Part shown: in pieces, positions 1 to 26,639 of the stretch
Numbering within the stretch: position 1 is the first letter of the stretch
Layout of the letters: each line of letters starts with the position of its first letter
From: Albula goreensis
Taxonomy: Eukaryota; Chordata; Actinopteri; Albuliformes; Albulidae
Direction of reading: 5' to 3'
Assembly (NCBI GenBank): GCA_022829145.1
Contig: CM040744.1
Location: 10,017,001-10,081,000 of the forward strand
Length of the DNA stretch: 64,000 nucleotides
Translations under genes and position numbers: made by a program
The notes under the pieces: model-generated
What the model was told of the DNA's origin: nothing
The model's input: only the letters and a program-made list of their open reading frames with translations
The model's database searches: none

Positions 1-578
1 TCAGTGTAATTGCAGGGTGTCGGGGGTTATGACGGGTGGTTTGCGAGGCATGTGAATCAGAGAAACGACTCTAATCTTGAAAATTGCAAGCAAGCTGGAA
101 GTGAAGAACAGAATATTCACATTTGTGAAAGGAATTTAGAATTTAAATACATTAAATAAATTTGCAGGGCTTCAGGCAAATGTATAAATGAGGCAATATC
201 CTGTATTAATGCATTTTTCTTTGAATATTTTAAATACTGATAGTGCATAATTTGGTGGATGACCATGCTTGATGATATTAAAAGTGTAAGGTAAGTATCC
301 ATGACATGAACCTCTTAAGGTTTATATTTCATAATCTAGTGTACACAGTGTTGTTGGTGTTCTCACATAAAATGTATGCCCGTTTATGCATAATGGCAGG
401 CTGTTAATGGCCCTGGCCACGGTCTGCAGTTCAGGGTGTTCAGACACACTGTCTGAACCCAGACTTTTCCACACCACACCACACCACAGCTGCAGCTGTG
501 CTCACTTCCTTTAGAGTGGGCACAGGGAGGCATGAAGCTGCAGATTTGTGTTGGCTGGCTTGTGGGGCCCTCGTCTCG

Positions 579-640
579 GTTGCTAGGGCAACTGAGAGCT
601 CTCATTGGCCGAGCGTTCAGGAGCACGGCCGTCTGATTGG
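579..640. promoter_or_regulatory. RFX X-box plus paired CCAAT boxes
   Basis: A perfect inverted-repeat X-box (GTTGC-TAGG-GCAAC) lies at 579-592. Two inverted CCAAT boxes (ATTGG) follow at 604-608 and 636-640, exactly 32 bases apart, in a locally GC-richer patch. X-box plus NF-Y is a known co-operating arrangement, and three-turn spacing of CCAAT boxes is typical of NF-Y pairs. It could be an alternative pik3r1 promoter or an intronic enhancer. No transcript start is visible. Confidence 0.45.
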
Positions 641-1098
641 CTCAGAATGCAGCTGGGGAAAAACTGGTCTGAATCAATTCTGAACTACTTTGTGGATCTT
701 TTTTTTTTTTTTTTTGTTGAGGGGGAAGGGACATTTTTCCTAAGGTTGCAAACAATGAATTCTAAAATACTGTAGAGGAGCAGTGGGCTCTGTTGAAGAT
801 AAGCGTGTAACAGGCTTAGCATTTTTTGTTCTGTGCATTTGAGTTTGCTCTTGCTATTTTTCAGCAGATTTTTAGAGAAACTAGTACAGGTCTTGGTTTT
901 AGGCCAGCTACAAAAAGTAAATATTCACGGTGCCTTTGTGTGCATATTGAGGCAAACACATTAAAACTAATTCCACAGGCAACAAACAATGACCCTTAAT
1001 GTGAAGCAAAACATTAATGCCATTGCTGCCTAGTTCTAGCATATGCTGTTTCGTTTACATGGGTACGCATTAGATGGTTTGTGATTGTCTCAGAGCAG

Positions 1099-1122
1099 GA
1101 GAGAGAGAGAGAGAGAGAGAGA
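1099..1122. repeat. (GA)n microsatellite
   Basis: About 12 uninterrupted GA units in the upstream pik3r1 intron. Confidence 0.9.
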
Positions 1123-2879
1123 TTGGTTTGTGTGTTGCCGTACATTTAACCGATGTGGGCTTGAGATGTAGGTTATATTAGAAGATCTACATTGTTCACC
1201 TAATATTTTTGTTAAAATATTTTCCTATCCTTTCACGTTTACTGCATTGCCATGCTTTAGTGTCCTCTCAGGTCTCTGTGAGCTTGCCATACATGTCACG
1301 GACTCTCCACTGTTCATAATCTCGCAGCTCATCCTGGCTGTGGCATGAAGCCGCTTGGCCTACATATACCTCTTATTACCAGAACGCTGGGCTGTCACAG
1401 AGCTGTTACCTCAATCTATCTCTAATGCGGAGGGCCACACAGAGTTTAATTAGGCATCTAATTTATCGCCTTTGGTCTGACTAGGCTGGGCATTAAGCCC
1501 ATTGCCATTGTGCAACAAGGCTGGCACCGAAACCAAGAGGCCATAGGACTGGTCTTTGTGCACGGAGCGCTCTCTAATTAGGATTGTGAAGGACATGTGG
1601 AATTTGAGAACAAATATGGAACGTGTGCTTGATGCTGGTATCGCCATGTGTAATGGGTGCCTGAAGTACAGGGTCTTGACTCCCCATCTCTCAGTGGAAA
1701 GGAATATTGTGTAGCCCGTCCATAGGATGATTAGATGTAACGTAGACCAGACTAAAGCTCTTTACATTCGAACTGATGGCCTTTTGTATAGACGAGATTG
1801 AATTCAGTCCCCCTAAACCAGGACGTATTGCGAGTGAATGGAGGAGTACATTGAAACTGAGATGTCGGTATGCTCAACATACGTAGGCTTTAGGGGATTT
1901 CCTTCGCTTTCTCTTTTGGAAGAATCATTCGTTGGCATGTCCTGAATGTATTTCAGAAATTATCTTAATCTGCTTCGCTTTCGTTTCCCATTGAAATCCT
2001 AGTAACTCACAGGAACCGTCATAACGCAACACTGGCAGATATTGCAATCACCAGGCAATCATCATATTTTTTATGAATAAAATCACACAGGATTTTTGAA
2101 TAGTGAATTAATGGCTAGAAATCCTGCCTTGTAAATTTGAGAGACTGACTCTTGTTCTGAAATGGTAAAAACTAGAGATTTCTGAATCAGAACAAATGAG
2201 TGGCCCTCAGAAATATAGTAGCTGAATGCCAGAAGATATTTTTCATTTTAGTCAGTCACAGTTCCTCTTTTCAGTGATGCTATAGGTTTATCTGTGAAGG
2301 CTACCAACCAGAAGATTTGACTGTTAAATTTACACAATCTGAAACGGTTCATTTAAAAATTAACTTAAAACTAACCACACTGTTCAATGTTCAGTATTGA
2401 AGCACCGGGTGCAGGAGAGTGCCCTGTAGGTTCTGGATTCCTGTACATTAATTTAATGACTGTGCGTGCATATGGGAAAGTGGCATTAAGACAACCACCT
2501 GGGCAGCAAGTGGGCCAAATTTGCATACTGAATAGCAGATTAATATGGTACATTTTCCTTTCCAAATCCAACCATTAACGGTGAAAAAAATTTTTGAGAA
2601 GGAACTTTTTTCTTCAAAATAATAATAATTAGCTTGTAAAAGTCATCATTATGTTTTATACCCCTGGCTTAGCTAATTGCTGGATCAGGAAGGCAGTGCT
2701 TACTGACCTGAGACAGGGGCTCTATTCATGATTTCAAACGGCAGCCTCCACAGTTCAGCCTTTGAGTTCTGCCCGGGTGTAATTCCTTCTCGCAAATCTA
2801 AATAAAGCCCCCGCCAGCTCTCAGCCGTTTCATGTCCTCACCTGGAGCGGGAATATCTCAGAAAACCTGCTTGGTTATT

Positions 2880-3120
2880 AAGGGGCTTGTTTACACATCC
2901 TAACAATCCGGCCCAGCGCTCGTTTGATGGCGTGCCATCGCTCTGCGAGCGGCCCCGTCTCCCAGCGATCACCTCAGAGCACGCCCCGGCACTTTGGTCT
3001 CCTCCCTTCCTCCGAACCGCACGCGCTAGGGAGGCGCTCCGCATCAATCGAGACACCGCCGAGCCGCTCGTGTGAAGTGGATTCGATCGACGGCGAAGAG
3101 CGGATTGATTAAGTCAAGAT
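2880..3120 (+). promoter_or_regulatory. CG-rich patch, possible alternative promoter
   Basis: This 240-base patch is clearly richer in G+C and CpG than the surrounding intron. It ends in a short ATG-containing segment (ATGGACCAGG at 3119) that runs into GTGTGT, a poor donor. It may be an alternative pik3r1 promoter or first exon, or simply a CpG-rich enhancer. Two overlapping open frames of about 62 codons on the + strand have no recognisable family. Confidence 0.25.
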
Positions 3121-3160
3121 GGACCAGGGTGTGTATCAGAATGTAAAATTAAAGGGCTCC

Positions 3161-3183
3161 TTTTTTTTTTTTTTTTTTTTTTT
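3161..3183. repeat. poly-T tract
   Basis: A run of 23 T in an intron, just downstream of the CG-rich patch. It could be a degenerate retroposed tail in reverse orientation, but no element body is recognised next to it. Confidence 0.85.
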
Positions 3184-3828
3184 AATTGAGTGAGCGCGGG
3201 TGTGGGGTAAACTTATGCCACTGTCGCGTGATTGAGGGGTGCTCTATGGGCACGCATGCCATCGGTTGCATTGGCAAACAGGAAGTGAGAACATACCTGA
3301 GGCCAAATGCCAGCCCCCAGGTCTTGGTATTCTTTGAATTGAGAGCAAGCTGATTCACAGAAGTTTCGAGATAAATTGGGTTTGTGGTGCGAGTTGATGC
3401 ACAATTATATGAGCAATGTAACACAAACAGTCATGTTTATCTCAGTCATCTTTTGGTATTTATATGCGTTTGATTTGTCCCATTTTTCTCTAGTTTTAAT
3501 GAACAGTAGGAAGTGTTTATGCATATTGAAATGGGCATAATATTCAGTAGAAAGAGTTTGATCACTTTGCCAGTGTAAGAACTTCAGATGACATCAGCAA
3601 ATTCAGGTTTTATGGTGCGTATATGTACAAATGACCGCAGTAATATAGTTTTAATGCTCTGTTCGTCATGTGTTCCATGTGAGAACACGCACTGGAACAA
3701 GGCCTCAGTATTCAGTGAAATGAGAGCCCAGATTCTCCAGAAGTGTGGGAGTCAACGTTGGCTCCATGTCTTCTTGTCATTCCTTCACTACACAGTGATA
3801 ATCCCTGTCGCCTCTTTCCCTCCCCCAG

Positions 3829-18049
<14,221 letters not shown>

Positions 18050-18125
18050 GCGACCCGCCAGACACGCCGACACCAGCGACTGAAGACTGTCCAAAGCCTC
18101 GCGGGCGAAACAGACCGCCTCACCT

Positions 18126-18154
18126 TGGTGGTGGTGGTGGTGGTGGGGGGGGGT
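18126..18154. repeat. (GGT)n/G-run low-complexity patch in the 3'UTR
   Basis: Several GGT units run into a nine-base G run about 80 bases after the stop codon. As RNA this is a run of closely spaced G-tracts of the kind that can form a G-quadruplex. Confidence 0.8.
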
Positions 18155-20767
18155 GGTTTTACGGCAACGGAGACGCCCGGACGTGTTTCCGTTCCAAACT
18201 CGGACCACTCAAAAAAAAAACTAAGAACAACCAAGAAAAAAACCATTTAAACGTTTTGAGTAGTGTCCAGCTAAGGAAAGAGTTTTCTCTCTCTCTCCTG
18301 TGCTATTACAAGAAATGCACAAAAACCAAGTGGAGAGCACTTAAGTACGAAGTGAAGAACATGGAGGCTTATTCTTAATGGTGCTCATTTCTCATTCTTC
18401 AAAGCTTTAACAGCTGGGAAGTCGAGCCAACGACTTTCCTGAGGTGCATCTTTTTGTGCAGTGCTCTCCCCCTCCCGCCTCATAGTGTGTGTAAGAGACA
18501 AATGCCAGGTTCAGAGAGCTGTTTAGCATTTGGAACTAATCCATACACTTCTATTAAGTGTTCATTAACAAACTGGATCAACTAATTATTGTAGCAAGAT
18601 GGCACTTTTTCCTCTACGAAATAGGGACTCTTGAATGGACTCTGCTACAAACGTTGCTTCAGGAGAGACAGTTGTGGTAGGAGTATGGATTTTTTTTCAT
18701 TCTCTGTGGGAAGCATATAGCCTATAGGGCAGACTTGAACCTGCTCACAACTACAGACAATCAAAAACCCGAGCAGGACTTGAACAGACTCAGTACATGT
18801 TACTTTGTACATATTCAGAGGAGAACGTGTATTGACAAAAAGTGATTAAACCTATATTACCAAAAACTTTTTTTTTTTTCATTTTTGGTTTTAATGTGAA
18901 TTCTGCTATGCAATGGTATTTTTCATCAGAGATGTTTTATTATCTATGTACCCCAATAACCCTGGTATATGCTTTTGTTTTTTCTCGCTTGAACGGTTTT
19001 TGTGTTTTGTGGTCATGTCAGTGTTCGATAGAATCTTTTATGTGTCAAAAATGTTGAAGATGTCACTGTCACGGTTTAAAAAAAAAAAGAAAGTATACTT
19101 TCATATTTTAATCTTTTGAGTAGATCCTAAGTCCACTATAAAAAATTAAGTCATGATTTTGTTTTTATTAGTTAATTTCTTACTTAAAGCTCACATCCTC
19201 AATGCAGTGTCAGCTGAGGTTTAGACTTATCATGTCATAGCAGCCAATAAAAATCGTGTAAATCTGTGATTTCATAAAATGGTCCCCACCCCCACCCCAC
19301 CTTAACTCACCGTGTCAATATTTTTCCCCTGATGTTGGAACACTGTACATAGAGGCAGATATTAGATGCAAATCATACTGTAACTGGCTGGGTGCAATGC
19401 TAACTAGTGTACTCCTGGTTTTTTTTGCATGCTTTTTGACACATCTCCTCAAAAAACATCAGTCCAGCTTGTTCTTTCATCAGTCCAGTCCTTCCTTTCA
19501 TTTTGCTAGCATTTTGTTTTCCCCCGAAGAGAGCAAAACATGGTGTTTTGGAACACAACAAGATTTAAACGATCACTTAGGAGATGAGAATGCTACTTTG
19601 TCATCCCTATTTCATGTGTTATTTTTTCTGTATCAGAAAATTCCTTATGAGTCTTACATGGATGAAGTGTAATTCATGTCTAATGGTCCTGAATTTTGTT
19701 GCTGAATTCCATGTGATGCCAATAACTGAAATACTGAGAAATAAAGTACCAAAATCATTTAATTTACTTGCCCAAATTAATACTTCTTCCCAGTAGTGCA
19801 AACATTTAATTACTTTTTTATTTTTGTCTCTTTCATTCAGTTTAATCATGTATTTCAGTGTCCTTTTTTGGTACATCTGTACTGTATTTTCCTCTACAGT
19901 GTACCAGAAAATCTAGACAAAGTATTAGATTTTATTCATTTTAATTTGACAGATGGAAATATTTTCAGTATTGAAAAGTAATATTGGCTGTGTCTAAGCA
20001 GCTCTTTAAATAGTAGTGTCCCTCACTCTTTCGGCTAATGATTCCCCTAAAGTCGCAGAAATATTGTGGTTTCACCACAATGTGGCAAAATGGCAGCGAT
20101 GCGGGGATCTAGCAATGTACAATGCATATTGTTTTTCAATCAATCAAAAATCTCCTTCATTGCTTGGTTGAAGAGAACCAGCATGACTGCTACTTTAGCA
20201 AAATGCAGTCATGATACTTATGTAACTCTTAGCATAAATATGATGGAAATGTGTGGTCCTGTACGAGAATAATACTGACTTTATTGCCTTTCACGTGAAA
20301 AGAAATGCAGCTAGGGATTTTTGTGGTTACACCTGAATCTTACACATAACTCACATTCCCAAAAAGTGAAATATTTACCAACCTGAATCCTTATCTCGAC
20401 TGTTAAATGAAATTCGAGAAGGCTGACCAATAGGTGCTAGACTTCAGTTTTTAAATGCAACCACTTGAGCACGCTCCCTTGTTTTCTTTGTGGCAGCAAG
20501 AAACATTTGGTGCAGACAGTATTCTACTGTAAAAAAATTGTTTTGGTGCTAAATGTTATGTTTAATTGCATTCTTTTCCTCACAGACCATCGAAGTCCTT
20601 CAGTAAATTTAAAATAAGCTAAGAGCACATGTCATTCCATGGATCGGACAGGAGAAAGGAGCCGTGTTCACACTGTAGTTTTGCACCATACTGGACTTGC
20701 TCTTTCTCAATTCCCTTCCTCCTGGTTTTCTCTATCTGTAGCTGCTTGTAATATTTGTACAGACAAA

Positions 20768-20773
20768 AATAAA
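20768..20773 (+). terminator. pik3r1: polyadenylation signal AATAAA (pik3r1)
   Basis: AATAAA sits in TGTACAGACAAAAATAAAAA, followed by a GTGCGTGTAATG stretch and then a T-run from 20816 that can serve as downstream elements. It is the last good signal before the sequence becomes featureless. Confidence 0.6.
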
Positions 20774-20790
20774 AAGAAGCTGAAATGTTA

Positions 20791-22285
20791 TGAAGTGCGT
20801 GTAATGAAGGATGCCTTTTTTTTTTTCTTTACCAATTTTAGAAGTAGTTCTATAAAACAAAACTTGGTTCTTTCACTTTGAGCTTTCCTTCAAGTAAAGA
20901 ATTGGACCTGTTACACTACAGTCTGTCAGTGATTATTCTGAGAGTCTTTAGACTTTTACCTTTCATCTCAAACCAATATTCTAATTTTTCTCATGTTTGT
21001 TAGGCTGTGTGTTCCTGAAAAGGCAGGGCTCATATTCGTTAAGCTTAAATTAGATTTGCATTTCCTCTGTGTTCCAGCCCTGTAATTAATTCTGGTTGGA
21101 GAAAATGAATTTCTCGAACCACAAAATCCACATTTTTAAACAAATGACTTCCAGACCAATACATGAGGTGTCATAAATCCCCACTCAAATGAAAATCGGT
21201 AGTTGTCCTCTTTATCAGTCACTCAATCCACATTCATGTTAAGGAATTATTTTTGAGAAGACTTGGTGAGGACATTTTTACTCAAAATCATTTGGCAATT
21301 AGTTACACATTTGAATATTGTTTGCAGTATGCTTTGTGTCTAGGAATCTACATGTGCTCCAGAACAGAGGGGAAATGAAATAGGAAAGGCTCAGGATAAT
21401 GCTCTGTAGAAAAGACAGTTTTGCACAATATGGTGTATTTTTCCCCCTTCTCCCACCCAAATACAGGTGAACTGTTTAGCCATTAGCTCATTCAACCCTT
21501 TGCTGCGGACTCGAGTGGAAGGAGCCATGATCATGTGACCCATGTTACAAGCCCTTGCCTCCTTGCACATGCATCACCAGACACAAACTGTATATGTGGT
21601 CTGAGGATGATAAAGTCCCAATATACTCAGTTTGTGAATTGACAGGTGCCTGAACAACCAGAGAGCAATGAGACAAACAAAATTAACCACCTTAAGTCTT
21701 ACTTCTCTTTGGCGAGGTTTGACTAATTTTAGCGTTGCCAGTATGGACCTCTATATGTAGGCGTTGAGACATGTCTGGGATTCGAATGCCTAGTTACAGG
21801 GTGTTCCTGCTTCCCAAACGAAAGTCTGACTGCACGAACCAACAGGAGGAACAAATTCAATCATTTATTCTCTGTAATTGATGTTAAGATAAGGTACCTC
21901 TTTCAATATCACTCCTTTTTACAGATGTAAGCAGTTTTTTTTTTCTGTCCATAGGTCTTCAGTGACATGAACACCGATCTAAAATACTACAAAGTTCAGA
22001 GCAGGCGTGGGAAAGCAGAGCCATAACCGTTTCTAGACTCCCTGCCAAGTTCTGCTGTTATTTAATTAGCCCAATCATTTACATGACCTGACATCTTAGC
22101 TAAACTTCATAAGCTATAGACACTTCTTCTGAGTACCGATATGAAACACTCTCTCATGATGTAATCCACAGCTGAACTGGTGTTTGTTGGTAAAGCTAAT
22201 TAATAAATTGATCCAGCGTGACTGGTGGCGGAAAGGTCTCAATACACACCACCTTCCCAGGGACAGAGTAGCCTATCCTTGACTT
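20791..22285. other. intergenic, nothing recognised
   Basis: AT-rich sequence without credible exons on either strand. Confidence 0.6.
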
Positions 22286-22289
22286 AGGG

Positions 22290-22480
22290 CAGCAATCTTC
22301 ACTCCTGGTCTTGCAGGGTATGCTGGTTTATGTTGTTTCTTAGCAATTAGCATCCAAAAAGAACAGTTGATTACCAAGCTAACTCGCTTCACCTGATTTC
22401 TTAGTTCTGAATTCTGTGGAATTACAGGTGAAAACAAAAACCAGCACACACTAGGTGAGGACAACTGATTTAGGGCAAAG
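22290..22480. mobile_element. short MITE-like dispersed repeat with imperfect terminal inverted repeats
   Basis: The left part contains TATGCTGGTTTATGTTGTTT. The right part contains GAAAACAAAAACCAGCACAC, whose reverse complement is the same motif with few changes. About 190 bases, no ORF. The inner words (GATTACC.AGCTAACTC.CTTCACCTG) match a dispersed non-autonomous element that I remember as common in fish genomes. The family name is not certain. Confidence 0.6.
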
Positions 22481-22507
22481 GTAGCCAATTTTATCCAAAG
22501 AGAGACA

Positions 22508-22650
22508 CAGTGCAGGCTGTTGTCCTAATCCAGTACTAGAGCACCTGATTCCACAGAACAAGGTCTTGATTGAGAACCATTGATTAGTTGAATCAAATGT
22601 TCTACTGCTGGGCCAGGACCCATCTCAGGCAGTATTGGACTCGCCTAGTT
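22508..22650. mobile_element. second MITE-like repeat, adjacent to the first
   Basis: AGTGCAGGCTGTTGTCCTAA and CCAGTACTAGAGCACCTGATT on the left are mirrored by GAATCAAATGTTCTACTGCT and GGGCCAGGACC on the right, in inverted orientation. This also resembles a non-autonomous element frequent in fish. It is degenerate and lies about 30 bases from the previous element. Confidence 0.55.
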
Positions 22651-24176
22651 TATAGCTGTGGAAGAGCTGTTTGGTGTATTTCATTTGGGTAGACTTTCAC
22701 TTTGTCAGCCAGATTCATGCAGTTCATTGTAATGACTGATACAGCAGTTACAAATAAATTATCCAGTCAACTGCATGAAAGCTAGTCCAGTTTTGTTTCC
22801 CTTTTCAGGTGCAAGATGACTCAAGTTTGGGTCTAAGATACAGCAGATCACGCGACCATCCTGAAACCTTGTAAACCAGGTTGACCGACAGTTCTAAAAT
22901 AGGGACAGGTTTTCCATATGAATTGAGTCATATAGCAAGGGACAGGTTGACGACACTGAATCTAACCGCAATCAGGCCTCTTGTGGATTCATATGACAAG
23001 CAAAGAACAAACTTAATCAACAATCTTGTCAACCATGCAGTTGTAACAATCTCTTAGCAAAAAAGAGTGTAGATGCAGAATGGATAAATTCATGTTCTAT
23101 TTAAAAACAATATGTTTACCACTATGTATTTCATCCTTCATTAAAAATACATGATAAATGTTGGATGGTGTATGTACACAGCTTCCAGCATCCAGCTGAA
23201 ATGCAATTTTTTATCAGGAAGGATGTCTAAATTGTGATGCTATTACATTCAGAAATGTTGCAATTTACTACATTATAAAGAACTAATCATTACAATTATC
23301 ACAATATTACCAATACCAGGTTTATCCATCAAGTCTAAACTATGTAATTTATTAATTATAGAAATATAAATGAAATGTAAAGGGTTTTAATTTTGATGGA
23401 CACAATCTAGAACTCATTCATGGATTCCAATTTGGACACCCATAACAGAAAAAAATGTGATATTTTACATTTTGTGTATTTAAACACTGGGTGGCAGCAA
23501 CGTGCCTGAGTGCAATTAAAAGTACATTTGTTTTGAATTTCCAGGTAATGTCTGGGAAAATGGAACAACATGCATTTTCAACTACCATATGTTGAAATTA
23601 AACTGCCATATGTTTCAATCTCTAATTCAATAAGGTTGGGGAAAGCTTTTTTCTTATAAGAATCAAACATATTTTGCAGTATTTGCTGAATTCAGTCACT
23701 GTAAACATGTCTGGAGAATTTTGTATTGGAGATAAAAACGCCTGACACCTGCGTGTATAATCAGGAGACATGTATAATCAGGAGGCCACTTTTCATGATG
23801 TTTTTATAGTTGCTGAGTAGGAGATCCAGTAGGGAATGGATTCAGATAATAGTGATTGTACTGTATCCTCTGTTTCACTGACAGTAAAGACTTTGGTTAG
23901 GGTATTCCAGCCTCAAGCCATGCATACACTGTACACACAAGCTCATGTGATAACATTTGTTTTTTCAGATATAGCCCACTCTTCTCTACTTTAGATAATA
24001 ATTCAGCTTTATTACCATGAAAATGAGTACAATAATATGAGAGTGTAATGTCTAGACCAAACTATGAAGGCATATTGGTTTATCATTTTTCCTATAGTTT
24101 CGAGTGCATTTCTACCCCTAAGAATGAATCTACTCAGGAACACTTACTGTGCATGTGTTGTGGCAACATGTGAAGG

Positions 24177-24237
<61 letters not shown>

Positions 24238-25500
24238 AGAGACAGAGATGCTACTTAAATATATAATGTACAAAAGACACAACATAATGTAATGTCAGGT
24301 CAGTAATGGGCCTGGGACTTCCAGAAAACACTCAAATATCCGAATCCCATCAGATTCATCCCACAGCTCCATTATCCACAGGAAGTGTTGACCTGATATA
24401 TTTTTCAATAACCCAATGTTCTCAGGCAGGAGTAATACTGAGAGAATGAGTCTTTAATAAGATATGACCTGGCAATACGTGTGACTTTGTACAGAATTTA
24501 TTATATGTGCTTGATTACCTTTATTGATGAAGACATTATCTTTTTTTTAATTAAGGTGGCTTTGAGTTTTGAAAACATGTACTTCATATGCAGGACAATA
24601 TGGGAAAAGATATTGTAGCTTTGGACTCAACCACAAACAATGCAGTGGTTGAATTCTCAAAAGTGAAAATAGAAAATGGATGACGTAATTGTATAATGGA
24701 ATGGCAAATGATTATAATCATTGGCTGTCTATTTAGTTTATTGATTTTTATATTGTTACATGCATAACTGTGGGAGAAAGGCTTCAGTGATTGCCTCATG
24801 GGCTAATGTAGAGAAACAGCTTAAACTGTTGGATTTGGATTTTTAAATTTAGGCGTGTAGAAGTGTAAACTCCAACACAGACCTCTGTTTCAGGATCCAC
24901 TCATATTCTGAGAAGACATATCAGCTTGTTACTCAGATTGGTGAGTAAATATTTGTTCTTTTTGGGGAGTTTTCTAGAACAGTTCTGATTGATGTTTCAA
25001 CACCATGTCTTTACCAGAAACAAATAAACTGACAAAGACCCAAGCATAGCTGAAACGTTCATGATATCAGTGGTCTAATGAATCCTACTTGTGTTGGAGC
25101 CTGCAGGTTACCTTCAATACTGTGTAGATGGATTTTTCTTGGTACAAGCAAATCTGCAAGCACTACCTTATTGATTCAGACCCATTAACAAGGTAGCCAG
25201 CCACAGGGAATCCCAGTGTCTGTTTTTGCTTGCTTGCCACTTTTTTCCAAGATTTGGCCATTGTGTGCTGAATTATTGCTTTGGATGCAGTTAGCAAGCA
25301 TGCCTGTGTAAAGAATACAAATGTCTGGGCCAGTCTTTAGTGGTTGGGGAAAGGAATACACAGCTGTGAAAGAAAATATTCAAAAAGGACACTAGTCCTG
25401 GTTCATAAATGGTAGTTTCTGGGTAAAGGTTAAAAAAAAAGTTTTATCTGAGGTCAATTTTACCTTTTCGCCTGAAGTAATGTGAATAATAAATAAATGT
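22651..25500. other. intergenic, AT-rich
   Basis: No gene is supported. It holds the GT/GA compound microsatellite listed next and one isolated exon-like segment at about 24892-24941 (recorded under rejected observations). Confidence 0.55.
24177..24241. repeat. compound (GT)n(GA)n microsatellite
   Basis: About 11 GT units switch directly into about 21 GA units and a short GGGA tail. Confidence 0.95.
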
Positions 25501-25502
25501 AA

Positions 25503-25855
25503 ATATAGCCGCAAGTGGTGCAACAAATAATGAAAATCTATTATGACACATCATTTTCGTCCAAGAGGCTTTTTTGAGCCACTGAGTCAGAGGAAAAAGG
25601 AATTTTGATTCTACCCCAAATGGTTCAAGAGTTGTAGCCTTAAATGCATAGTGCCTCTCTATAGCGCCACCATGTGGGCAATCAAGGTATTTTTAAAAAC
25701 CTGAGTAGTGGGCAAATATAGAAACCTATTCACCAAGTTTGGTAGCTCTAGCTTCTATAGTTTTGCTGTGCAAACACTTTTTGGAAGAAAAAACAATCTG
25801 AACAAATGCAATAGGGTTTCAGCAGCTTCGCTGCTTGAACCCCTAATTAATGTAA
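25503..25855. mobile_element. dispersed fish repeat, about 350 bases, non-coding
   Basis: It begins ATAGCCGCAAGTGGTGCAAC, contains TATAGCGCCACCATGTGGGC and CACCAAGTTTGGTAGCTCTA, and ends with AATAGGGTTTCAGCAGCTTC, GCTGCTTGAACCCCTAAT. I remember this chain of words from a high-copy non-autonomous element found across many fish genomes. The copy looks complete but mutated. A 61-codon open frame through it is accidental. Confidence 0.65.
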
Positions 25856-26059
25856 GTAATTCTCCACAAGTCTTATGTGGGATTGATCTGTAGTTTTTAA
25901 TATGTGAATTCTCTCTTTCATCACTGAGTAGAGGCTTCTCTCATTGCGGTCTTTTCTTGGGTGGACAGAACCAGACTTCTGAAACACTGGAATATATTTG
26001 TGCTCTATGTGTTTACCATGAAAAACTTGAGGAGGACATGTAACTGAATTACAAAGAGA

Positions 26060-26062
<3 letters not shown>

Positions 26063-26107
<45 letters not shown>
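26063..26107. repeat. (GA)n microsatellite
   Basis: About 22 uninterrupted GA units. On the minus strand this gives an artificial Ser-Leu repeat. Confidence 0.95.
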
Positions 26108-26110
<3 letters not shown>

Positions 26111-26639
26111 TGCAAAACATTCATTGAAAAATGAGTGAGTAAATGACTGGTAACATAAGATGAAGGCCCCATTAATTATTACAGCATCGTGTACAGTAGT
26201 GCATGCTGCAATGTAAGCCAATCCTCCCCTTGCAAGCCTCTTTTTTGGCTCTGCAAAACAACTAATGTTTTACGGTATCGTGCTAATAATGGGTTGATGA
26301 GCATCTGTAAGTCATTAAACGCAAATACTGTCTACCTTAGGGCAGACACACGGAACATTAAATACTGTTTTGATTTGTTCATGGGGGCCTTAATATAGTC
26401 CTAACAATCGATTATATGTGCAGTAACATTTAGCTCATCGTTGTCAAAACAGCTATTTAAAAAAATTATTATAAAAATATGATACATTTTAATTACATTT
26501 TCTCTGACATTTAGGAAAATGCTCAAGCGTTCTTTCAATGTAATAATTATGGCAACCTAAGTTGAAAATTATTTAAGAGTAATTCTGAGTTTCGCTTTAT
26601 ACAGTGTACCATTTTATGCTGAATTGCTCGCCTGTGTTA

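Larger units (their letters stand above)
1..3828 (+). other. pik3r1: pik3r1 upstream intron (left edge of window)
   Basis: No coding exon was found here. The next exon starts in the middle of a codon and corresponds to about residue 115 of human p85-alpha, so the SH3/proline-rich exon must lie to the left of the window and this is an internal intron of the p85 transcript. The stretch holds a GA microsatellite, a poly-T run, a CCAAT/X-box cluster near 580-640 and a CG-rich patch near 2.9-3.1 kb, listed separately. Open frames here lack splice context and family resemblance. Confidence 0.7.
18050..20790 (+). other. pik3r1: pik3r1 3'UTR (inferred extent)
   Basis: About 2.7 kb without coding potential follows the stop codon. 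It starts with a GGT repeat and is then AT-rich with many ATTTA-like stretches. Candidate polyadenylation signals (AATAAA) lie at 19246, 19740 and 20768. The last is followed by a GT-rich and T-rich stretch and is taken as the main end. A long 3'UTR is usual for vertebrate PIK3R1. Earlier signals could give shorter transcripts. Confidence 0.65.

Noticed and set aside
385-400. ATGCATAATGG as a possible p50-alpha start (MHN)
   Set aside because: It lies upstream of the BH exons rather than after the p55 exon, continues MHNGR and has no donor in the right phase.
3588-3828. Upstream part of the 124-codon frame containing the first BH exon
   Set aside because: Only the part after the CCCCCAG acceptor at 3828 matches p85; the part before it is intronic.
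19397-19672. 91-codon frame in the pik3r1 3'UTR
   Set aside because: AT-rich, Phe/Leu-rich by composition, downstream of the stop codon, with no start context or family.
24892-24941. Isolated exon-like segment (TGTTTCAG ... GATTG before GTGAGT)
   Set aside because: Splice signals are good, but no partner exon, promoter or protein family could be linked to it.
25847-26221. 124-codon minus-strand frame with a Ser-Leu repeat
   Set aside because: The repeat is the GA microsatellite read backwards; the rest has no recognisable domain.
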